From NCBI GenBank assembly GCA_016286535.1, contig JAEESZ010000005.1, forward strand, positions 220,585-257,761: a stretch of DNA of 37,177 bases. Direction: 5' to 3'. How positions within the stretch are numbered: position 1 is the first letter of the stretch; each line of letters opens with the position of its first letter. The translations under genes were made by a program, and so were the position numbers. A model generated the notes under the pieces. The model saw nothing but the letters and a program-made list of their open reading frames with translations, searched no databases and was not told where the DNA came from. Shown here in pieces: positions 31,710-37,177 of the stretch. This DNA is from Treponema sp. Lineage in GTDB: Bacteria; Spirochaetota; Spirochaetia; Treponematales; Treponemataceae.

Positions 31710-32735
31710 TTAGTAGCCCAATTTTCTGTCCACAAGGTAGTGCAGGGCTTTGCCCTGGGCGAAATTTTTTAAATCCTCTATAAACATCTCAACGTTTTTG
31801 TCTTTTGTGTAGGCCAGGGTCATGTTTCCCGCAACGTGAGGTGTGATTATAAGATTTTTTGTTGTCCAGAGACGGTTTCCTGCGGGGAGGGGCTCGGTCT
31901 GGAAAACGTCCAGGGCGGCTCCGGCAAGGTGACCGCTTTCCAGATTGTCAGCCAGAGCTTCTTCGTCGATTGCGGAACCACGACCCACGTTTACAATGTA
32001 AGAGCCGTCGGGGAGCAGGGACTGGCGGTCGTGCGAAAGGAGGCCGGCGGTTTCTGGGGTAGAGGGCAGGCTCATCGCGAGGAGGTCTGTTTCTGGAAGA
32101 ATTGAATCAAGCTCGCTGACGGGAAGTACTTTGTCGTAAATCTGGGCCTTGCTTTTTCCGCTACGGCAGACTCCGATTAGTGAGGCTGGTTCAAAGGTCC
32201 GGGCCCGCTTTGCAAAGGTTGTTCCAATATCTCCGGTTCCAAGAACTGTAATACGGCAGTCTTTAAGGGATTTTTGCGGGCGGGGGGAGAGCCATTTTCC
32301 TTCCCGGGTTTCAGCGGTGAACTGGTCAAGGCGGCGCAGCATCATAAGGGAAACTGCAATCATGTGCTCGGCAATGGAAACGCCATATGCGCCGGCCGAG
32401 TTTGTAAGCAGGCAGTCCTCGTTTGCAAAATAATCCGGGGCCATGAGGGAATCTACGCCCGCCCAGGGAACGCAGAGCCATCTAAGCTTTTTGTTTGTTT
32501 TAACGATTGATGGCGCAAAGCCGTAAATGATATCTGCATCATAATTGCACTGGGGAATTTCAGCTTCGTTATTATAGAAGAAAAGTTCTGCCTGAGGGTT
32601 GGTGCCTTCAGGTGATTGTGGGGCAGAGTGCTCCTGGTGGTCCTTGCTCTGGCCGGGGAAGCTTTCTTTTACTGCTTGTTTTATCAAATCAAAATGCTTT
32701 TGCTCAAGCATATTATTTATTACTAAGATTTTCAT
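31710..32735 (-). CDS. D-isomer-specific 2-hydroxyacid dehydrogenase
   Basis: A NAD(P)-dependent 2-hydroxyacid dehydrogenase of 341 residues. The nucleotide loop is GTGDIG (166-171). The catalytic set is visible: Arg252 in VNVGRGSAID, Glu281 in DVFQTEPLP and His300 in ITPHVAGN. It resembles glyoxylate/hydroxypyruvate-type reductases. A short polar insertion rich in Gln, Ser and Pro occupies residues 28-50, unusual for the family. Its start overlaps the upstream acetyltransferase gene by 23 nt, so the two are translationally coupled. Base composition is more GC-rich than in genes to the left. Confidence 0.9.
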   Translation of the reverse strand: MKILVINNMLEQKHFDLIKQAVKESFPGQSKDHQEHSAPQSPEGTNPQAELFFYNNEAEIPQCNYDADIIYGFAPSIVKTNKKLRWLCVPWAGVDSLMAPDYFANEDCLLTNSAGAYGVSIAEHMIAVSLMMLRRLDQFTAETREGKWLSPRPQKSLKDCRITVLGTGDIGTTFAKRARTFEPASLIGVCRSGKSKAQIYDKVLPVSELDSILPETDLLAMSLPSTPETAGLLSHDRQSLLPDGSYIVNVGRGSAIDEEALADNLESGHLAGAALDVFQTEPLPAGNRLWTTKNLIITPHVAGNMTLAYTKDKNVEMFIEDLKNFAQGKALHYLVDRKLGY

Positions 32736-33279
32736 TTTTCCAGTTCTCTTTTGTTATCATGCAGGTAAATTCACCCGAAGTAATTCCTGTTTTTGGATAG
32801 GTGCGTGTGCCTTTATCATCAACAAGTCTCATTCCAATTTTTTTCATAACTCCAAAAGAAGCGCAGTTTTTACAATCACACTGGGCATAAACCTTTTGAA
32901 CATTAAGCCTTGTAAAAGCAAAGTCCAGCAATGCAGCTGCGGCTTCAGACGCAAAACCGCGCTTGCGATATTGTTTATTTATAATCCAGCCCAGAGTTGC
33001 ATAGGAATGATCCTCACTGTGTCCAAGGTCGCAGTCACAACCACCAATTATTTTTCCTTCATAAATTATTACAAATTCAAAATTATTCTGGTTTTCAGCT
33101 TCCCATTCTTTTACATTGTCCTTTACAAAATTGACAGTCTCTTCAAAGGTTTCGTTAGGCAGCCAGAACATCATTGTGATTTCCTTGTCGCCGGCATATT
33201 CGTGAATCTGATTTTCATCGCCCGGTTGGATAGGTCGAAGGGTGAGACGTTCTGTTTTAAGTTCAATTTTTTCCATCAT
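32713..33279 (-). CDS. GNAT family N-acetyltransferase (RimJ/RimL type)
   Basis: A GNAT enzyme of 188 residues with the RimJ/RimL start ELKTERLTLRPIQPGDENQI, a GWIINKQYRKRGFASEAAAALLDFAF acetyl-CoA segment and a C-terminal CDCKNCASFGVMKKIGM stretch. The frame extends further upstream to 33330, but the ATG at 33279 has a GGGAG ribosome site 8 nt before it and matches the usual family start. It overlaps the preceding acetyltransferase gene by 17 nt and the following dehydrogenase by 23 nt. The acceptor could be a protein N-terminus, an antibiotic or a small amine. Confidence 0.87.
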   Translation of the reverse strand: MMEKIELKTERLTLRPIQPGDENQIHEYAGDKEITMMFWLPNETFEETVNFVKDNVKEWEAENQNNFEFVIIYEGKIIGGCDCDLGHSEDHSYATLGWIINKQYRKRGFASEAAAALLDFAFTRLNVQKVYAQCDCKNCASFGVMKKIGMRLVDDKGTRTYPKTGITSGEFTCMITKENWKNENLSNK

Positions 33280-33796
33280 ATATAGACTCCCATTCTTTGC
33301 GGGTAATTGCATAAGCGTACGAAATTTCATTTTTGGGGTCGGGATATTCTTTTACTTTTTTCATGCCGATTGAAAGTGCCGTTGAATAAGAGGCCACATT
33401 TGTGTATTTCATGTAAGAATAAATTGTATCGTAATTTGTATTTTCAAAAACCCAGTCGCGGACAGCCCGGGCAGCTTCTTTTGCAAATCCCCGGCGCCAG
33501 TATTTTTTGTGAATGTGATATCCGATTTCTGGAAGCATTTGCCCGTCGATATTCTGCAGAGTGATACCACAGTCGCCGATAAACTCGCCGCTTTCTCTTA
33601 AAACCACAGCCCAGAGACCCCAGCCATATTTCTGGTAATTTTCCAGATTCCATTCAATCCAGCGGCGGGTGCGGGCCTGATCAAAAGGAGCGGGGTAGTG
33701 CTGCATTGTTTCTGCGTCAGACATGATTTCGTAGAGAGTATCAAAATCGTTCTTTGTGTATTCACGTAAAATCAGGCGTTGTGTTTGCAGCTGCAT
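33263..33796 (-). CDS. GNAT family N-acetyltransferase (RimJ/RimL type), first of the pair
   Basis: A 177-residue GNAT protein beginning QTQRLILREYTKNDFDTL, with the acetyl-CoA segment IGYHIHKKYWRRGFAKEAARAVRDWVF and the C-terminal YTNVASYSTALSIGMKKV. It is homologous to, but clearly diverged from, the next gene, with which it overlaps; the pair may descend from an old tandem duplication. A GAGGAA ribosome site precedes the ATG. It heads a GNAT-GNAT-dehydrogenase operon. Acceptor unknown. Confidence 0.88.
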   Translation of the reverse strand: MQLQTQRLILREYTKNDFDTLYEIMSDAETMQHYPAPFDQARTRRWIEWNLENYQKYGWGLWAVVLRESGEFIGDCGITLQNIDGQMLPEIGYHIHKKYWRRGFAKEAARAVRDWVFENTNYDTIYSYMKYTNVASYSTALSIGMKKVKEYPDPKNEISYAYAITRKEWESIYDGKN

Positions 33797-33812
33797 TTTA
33801 TTCCTCGTTTTT

Positions 33813-34700
33813 TTATTTTAAGTATGTTTGAATCACGCTTTTTAAAAGCTTTGAAGAAAGGGGCTTTGCCGGGGTCTCCATTGTGATGATGAGATTTTTA
33901 CCCGGGAAGAATCCGTTTTCGGCGTAGAGTTCAAGTTTCTCTGTGGCGCTGGCTGCGTAGTCCGGATCATCCATCATGCCAAAATGCTCCCAGGCAAACT
34001 CCTGGCGGGTGCGAAGATTCAGACAATAAAAGTCGGGGTAAAGCTGGCAGATATCTAAATCGCCGTTACTTGCCGCGTTCCTGTCAACTGCGAGCGGAAA
34101 CTCATAACGATAAGGCACACCCGCGGCTTTGAGGGCATTTGCAATTATCACCTCGGACTTGGAACGCACCTGCTCATTGTTGTCGGTAAAAAGCTGAGGC
34201 GCGTCTTCGGGGATTTTCTTGCGGCGGTAGTCCACCTTGAGCCAGGCAGAGGCATAGGCGTCGTTGTCCAGGGTAAGCGGCGTAACAACTTCCCGGCGGG
34301 TGGATGCAAGCTTCCGGTAGACAGTGTCGCTGCATTTTTCTTTGTAGCTTTTTAGAAAATCCTGGAGCTCTTTAATTTCTGCTTCGATGGCCGGAATCGT
34401 CTTCTGGTCGTAATCATTCTGGATAAGAGCACGGGCCAGTTTTTCCTGTGAGCGGGGCATATAAGTTCCCTGTGCATCGGAGGGAGAGGAACGTTTGTAA
34501 AACAAAAGAGACTTTCCCCGGCGCACAATACGGACAAGCCCAGAGGGATTCTTTTTTACAGAGAATTGTTTTGCTTTGAGTGCTTCTTCCAATTCTGCTA
34601 TTCTTGCCTCAATTTGTGGAAGAAATACAGCCGGTTTTAATGATTCTAGTCTTTTGATGATAATACCCCCTGAAAACCGCCCCCTCTTTGCAGTTTTCAT
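33813..34700 (-). CDS. PD-(D/E)XK-like nuclease domain protein, hypothetical
   Basis: A 295-residue protein. The N-terminal half (about 25-125) is helical and charged, with coiled-coil character. The second half looks like a PD-(D/E)XK-fold domain: RSKSEVIIANAL with a helix-1 Glu, a YRYEFPL strand, LYPDFYCLNLRT with the core Asp, and EFAWEHFGMMDD, where Glu and a His replace the usual E-x-K. A similar unnamed protein is common in Treponema and Clostridia. It could be a DNA nuclease or an inactive relative. It lies next to the left palindrome array, and its probable promoter sits beside the first unit. Confidence 0.65.
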   Translation of the reverse strand: MKTAKRGRFSGGIIIKRLESLKPAVFLPQIEARIAELEEALKAKQFSVKKNPSGLVRIVRRGKSLLFYKRSSPSDAQGTYMPRSQEKLARALIQNDYDQKTIPAIEAEIKELQDFLKSYKEKCSDTVYRKLASTRREVVTPLTLDNDAYASAWLKVDYRRKKIPEDAPQLFTDNNEQVRSKSEVIIANALKAAGVPYRYEFPLAVDRNAASNGDLDICQLYPDFYCLNLRTRQEFAWEHFGMMDDPDYAASATEKLELYAENGFFPGKNLIITMETPAKPLSSKLLKSVIQTYLK

Positions 34701-34706
34701 ACTATA

Positions 34707-34735
34707 AAGATAAATGTAAATGATGGACGGAGCAA
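34707..34735 (-). promoter_or_regulatory. Candidate promoter of the PD-(D/E)XK-like gene, leaderless
   Basis: Leftward -35 TTGCTC (34730-34735), 17-nt spacer, -10 TATCTT (34707-34712), six nt before the ATG at 34700. No ribosome site is seen. The -10 is a weak match. Confidence 0.4.
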
Positions 34736-34751
34736 GTTTTTTTTGTGAAAA

Positions 34752-35120
34752 TCATATAATTCTGGGCTTTGTGCGAAATTATATGACATTTTTGATAATT
34801 ATCACCCCCCCGATTGCGAATCAAAGGGTAATTTATAAGAAAAAGTCATATAAATTTGCATATTTATTAAAATTATATGACGTTATGAAAAAACAGTGGC
34901 TTAATTTTATTTTGATTGTCATATAATTTGACGTATTTTGTTTAATTATATGACATTTACTCCATTTTTTCTTTGTTGATTACAAAACAAGTGACGTTTT
35001 TTATCCGAAATGTCATATAATTTAGCATTTTCACTCGATTTATATGATTTTTAGAAAAAATGCTGAAACATTTTTGTTTGAAATGTCATATAATCCGCCA
35101 TTTTTTACCAAAATATATGA
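34752..35120 (+). repeat. Left palindrome array: five 35-bp units
   Basis: Units start at 34752, 34846, 34919, 35013 and 35086, each exactly 35 bp. The arms are TCATATAATTTG and its complement (10-12 bp, a few mismatches); the 11-15 nt middle is variable but usually reads nC(A/G)TTTT, giving each unit a direction, here rightward. Start-to-start distances are 94, 73, 94 and 73 bp; the spacers are exactly 59, 38, 59 and 38 nt. No gene is present. This array fills most of the 594-nt gap between the PD-(D/E)XK-like gene and the GNAT gene. Confidence 0.9.
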
Positions 35121-35294
35121 CTTTTACAACAAAAGATCTGAGAACGCGGACATTGCGAGGGCGTTAGAATCTTCAAGTTAGGTTTCGTGAATGTGATTCT
35201 TGATGCCTTTCTGTGGGGGATTGCGGCAGGGGTGACGTTGCGGTGGAGCCTTGGAGCGGGGCAATCTGGTGGCTTAAAAGGGTAAAGTCCATTT
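35121..35294. other. G-rich non-coding stretch after the left array
   Basis: The base composition changes sharply from AT-rich to G-rich (for example CATTGCGAGGGCGTT and GGGGCAATCTGG). A similar G-rich patch, GGGGGCGTTGCGGGGGTGG (36777-36795), follows the right array in the same orientation. No frame, promoter or clear hairpin could be supported. Confidence 0.4.
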
Positions 35295-35744
35295 TTAATA
35301 ATCTTTTAGTTTCATGATAAAGGCCTTTTTAGATTCACCGTCGAATCCAAGATTTTTATAAAACTGATGAGCTTCTTTTCTAAAGCTGGCACTTTGCAAA
35401 ATCACTTTGTAACAGTTGTTCTCGCGGGCAAAGTCAATTGCCTTTTCCATAACTTTGCGGCCAAGACCCTGCCCGCGATATTCCGAGTCGGTTACAACAT
35501 TTTCTACAAAGGCAATGGAAGAGCCTAAGCGGGTAAGATTTGGAATTATCAGACAATAGCAGGTTGAAATTACTTTGCCCTTTTCAACTGCTCCGAAATA
35601 TTTAATTTTCTTGTTCCCTTCAATTTCGGCTTTCCAGATTTTGCGGGCATCTTCTGCGGTAAAGTCACCGTTAGCGCCATCTAACTGTTCGTATAATTTA
35701 ATGAGGGATTCAAGATCGTTTTCATTTAATTCTCTGAGTTCCAT
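35295..35744 (-). CDS. GNAT family N-acetyltransferase inside the palindrome-flanked block
   Basis: A 149-residue GNAT acetyltransferase with the acetyl-CoA signature YRGQGLGRKVMEKAIDFA and the downstream ENNCYKVILQSASFRKEAHQFYKNLGF, the usual beta-5 to alpha-4 region. It is unrelated in detail to the two RimL-like proteins at 32713-33796. A TGGAG ribosome site precedes the ATG. It lies 31 nt after the gene at 35776 in the same direction and is probably co-transcribed with it. Both genes lie between two inverted palindrome arrays. Confidence 0.88.
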   Translation of the reverse strand: MELRELNENDLESLIKLYEQLDGANGDFTAEDARKIWKAEIEGNKKIKYFGAVEKGKVISTCYCLIIPNLTRLGSSIAFVENVVTDSEYRGQGLGRKVMEKAIDFARENNCYKVILQSASFRKEAHQFYKNLGFDGESKKAFIMKLKDY

Positions 35745-35775
35745 TTTTACTCCACTTGTTGGTTAGAATGAAGGT

Positions 35776-36273
35776 TTATTTTATCCTTTTTCCGTGAATT
35801 TCGCAGTCTAAAATTCTTGTGCCGTCCGGCTTTATCATTACATTTTCCCATTTGAAGGAGTCGCCGGTTATTTCCGAGAAAATCCAGTAGCTGTCAGGGA
35901 TGTCTAACACTTTGCCCACAAGTCTGTCGCCTTCTTTTGTGAAACGAAGTCTTATCATGCAGTGGTCGCAGGTGTAGCAGACGTCGTAGCATTTTTCGCT
36001 TTTATTGAACATGCGGAGGGAGGAGCCGTATTCGCCATCTGGCTGAGGTGCATTTTCTTTTGTTGCTCTTGAAGGAAAAATGAAGATGTCCTGAATGCCG
36101 GCACCTTCCAGTACTCGTCTGAAAATCCATTCACCTTTTACATGGCGTGGCTGGCCGCCGTAGTTGTCATCGTAGTCGCAATCCCAGTCACCGAGAAGCG
36201 GCGCAAACCAGTCGTATTCATCCGGGATTTTATCAGTTTTTTCGCTTAACAGGGCTTGAGAGAATGTGTTCAT
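35776..36273 (-). CDS. DUF1579-like (lipocalin-type) hypothetical protein
   Basis: A 165-residue protein with WFAPLLGDWDCDYDDNYGG near residues 22-40, then VKGEWIFRRVLEGAGIQDIFIFPS and a C-terminal strand region ending in CEIHGKRIK. The alternating strands and the LxGxW motif suggest a small beta-barrel of the DUF1579 or lipocalin-like type. No catalytic residues can be assigned. A strong GGAGGT site precedes the ATG. It probably leads a two-gene operon with the downstream GNAT gene. Family assignment is by pattern only. Confidence 0.65.
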   Translation of the reverse strand: MNTFSQALLSEKTDKIPDEYDWFAPLLGDWDCDYDDNYGGQPRHVKGEWIFRRVLEGAGIQDIFIFPSRATKENAPQPDGEYGSSLRMFNKSEKCYDVCYTCDHCMIRLRFTKEGDRLVGKVLDIPDSYWIFSEITGDSFKWENVMIKPDGTRILDCEIHGKRIK

Positions 36274-36413
36274 TTTTTACCTCCGTTTTGAATTTGTAGA
36301 TTCCGAGACAGAAAATTTTTGTGTCTTCGCAAATCCTCAGGTTTGAATTTTACAACTTTTTTGAAAATGAGACTAGTTTTGAGTTTTTGGGATTATTAGA
36401 AAAGAAAGGAAAA

Positions 36414-36751
36414 GCATATAAAATAAGGAAAATTGTCAAATCATATGCTTTTTTAGTTCAGGAGGAAGCAGTTTCTTTGTAAAAAGTCATATAATTTGGT
36501 TAAAAATGGCAAATTATATGACAATTATGCCCAGGAAGGAGCAATTTTCCATGAGAAAGTCATATAATTTGACCAAAAACGCCAGATTATATGCTTTTTT
36601 AGAGGGAAAACAGTTTTGGTTCCGGTAAAAATCCTATTTTTTTGGAATAAATGTCATATAATTTGGCAAATTCATTCAAATTATATGACTTTCACATTAA
36701 AAAACCGTCTATAAGTACATATATTTTTAAGAATTTCGCCAAAATATATGT
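36414..36751 (-). repeat. Right palindrome array: five 35-bp units, inverted relative to the left array
   Basis: Units start at 36414, 36487, 36560, 36654 and 36717, each 35 bp. The units at 36487 and 36654 have perfect 12-bp arms around 11 nt. Read on the minus strand, their middles show the same nC(A/G)TTTT asymmetry as the left array, so all five point leftward. Distances are 73, 73, 94 and 63 bp, with spacers of 38, 38, 59 and 28 nt. The first and third units vary to GCATAT...ATATGC at one or both ends. The array occupies most of the 645-nt gap before the XRE gene; nothing supportable lies at 36274-36413. Confidence 0.9.
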
Positions 36752-36849
36752 ATTTTTCAAAAAAGCCCAAGAGCCGGGGGCGTTGCGGGGGTGGCCTCCC
36801 TCTCCTTATCTTTCAACCGGCAGTTGAGTAAAACTAAAAAACGCGTCGA

Positions 36850-36896
36850 TTGTCAACAAGCCTTATTGCGAATATGATGTGTATAACCTTGCAAGG
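36850..36896 (+). promoter_or_regulatory. Promoter and palindromic operator candidate of the XRE regulator
   Basis: -35 TTGTCA (36850-36855), 17-nt spacer, -10 TATGAT (36873-36878). The perfect 10-bp palindrome CCTTGCAAGG (36887-36896) sits at the expected transcription start, a fitting place for autoregulation. A GAGGTAGG ribosome site follows. Confidence 0.55.
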
Positions 36897-36918
36897 AAAA
36901 AAATACGAGGTAGGAAAA

Positions 36919-37177
36919 ATGAATACGATTGGTGAGACAATCAAAAAACTTAGAAGTGCAAAAGGCATTACTCAGGAAGAACTGGCAGAAGCGGTAAACA
37001 TTTCTTATCAGGCGGTGAGTAAGTGGGAAAACGGCGGCTCCCCGGATTTGGAGATGCTTCCGATTCTGGCGAATTATTTTGGAGTTACGATTGATGAACT
37101 GATGGGCTTTAAGCTTGCGGCCTACACCAACAAAGAAAGGTTTATTCGCCTGATGGCAGATGCGGGTGTCCTTAAAC
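36919..37177 (+). CDS. XRE-family helix-turn-helix regulator (3' end cut by window)
   Basis: The visible 86 residues begin with MNTIGETIKKLRSAKGITQEELAEAVN and continue with SYQAVSKWENGGSPDLEMLPILANYFGVTIDELMG, a complete XRE/Cro-C1 DNA-binding domain (about 4-60). The frame then continues with NKERFIRLMADAG off the end of the window, so the protein has an additional C-terminal part. Such Firmicutes-style SYQAVSKWE regulators often control their own promoter. It lies to the right of the second palindrome array, but nothing shows that it binds those palindromes. Confidence 0.9.
   Translation, partial: MNTIGETIKKLRSAKGITQEELAEAVNISYQAVSKWENGGSPDLEMLPILANYFGVTIDELMGFKLAAYTNKERFIRLMADAGVLK

Noticed and set aside
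34720..34926. Open reading frame of 68 codons on the plus strand across the left array
   Set aside because: It translates palindrome and spacer DNA, has no ribosome site, and matches nothing.
34752..36751. Possible CRISPR array (repeats of about 35 bp, spacers of 38 nt)
   Set aside because: The unit middles vary freely, only the palindromic arms are kept, spacers come in two or three set lengths, orientation reverses in the second array, and there are no cas genes.
34752..36751. The palindromes as Rho-independent terminators
   Set aside because: The stems are almost pure A-T, many units lack a T-run after the stem, and ten in a row around two genes would make no sense as terminators.

Overview
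The window looks like chromosomal DNA of a host-associated spirochaete, most likely a gut or rumen Treponema. This is inference from gene content: many lipoproteins with spirochaete-like lipoboxes, a FIST sensor next to a soluble chemotaxis receptor, GH3 and GH29 glycosidases, paired MATE pumps, a DUF3737 protein, an Rpn/PD-(D/E)XK protein and moderately AT-rich coding DNA. There is no rRNA or tRNA gene, no prophage and no intact insertion sequence. Both ends cut a gene: a Pr6Pr-like membrane protein on the left and an XRE-type regulator on the right.

Layout. 1-8.4 kb: GH3 beta-glucosidase, TcdA, ferredoxin-type aldo/keto reductase, NYN-domain protein, a YhcC-GNAT fusion and a DUF3737 protein. 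8.5-10.9 kb: flavodoxin and glutathione peroxidase, then an Spx/ArsC-like protein without its cysteine and an aromatic-acid-exporter-like protein. 10.8-14.2 kb: Rpn-like protein, an AT-rich orphan gene, pyridoxamine kinase and a small membrane protein. 14.3-20.1 kb: GH29 alpha-L-fucosidase, a six-span membrane protein, a 1064-residue surface lipoprotein, and a deleted second copy of the membrane-protein gene whose promoter now faces the lipoprotein gene. 20.1-24.2 kb: MetY with a promoter wrapped in ACCTAC repeats, a small A24-like peptidase and the FIST/MCP pair. 24.3-27.5 kb: an exported protein, then a CsgG / DUF4810 / GNA1162 lipoprotein operon. 27.5-30.2 kb: two convergent MATE exporters. 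30.3-36.3 kb: a hypothetical protein, nucleoside phosphorylase, a GNAT-GNAT-dehydrogenase overlap operon, a PD-(D/E)XK-like protein, and a GNAT/lipocalin-like pair. 36.9 kb to the end: XRE regulator.

The most unusual DNA is non-coding. (1) Ten AT-rich palindromes, each 35 bp, lie in two arrays (34752-35120 and 36414-36751). Their start-to-start spacing is only 73, 94 or 63 bp, close to whole helical turns. The units point rightward in the left array and leftward in the right array, so the arrays face each other across a two-gene block. (2) A 124-bp core present at 13773-13896 and 16529-16652 is identical but inverted, while the 37-bp left flank is in the same orientation at both sites; a shortened third copy sits at 11776-11829. 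(3) About nine genes have a -10-like hexamer only 6-8 nt before the ATG and no ribosome binding site, which points to frequent leaderless mRNAs. (4) Several places show gene decay by deletion between duplicates.
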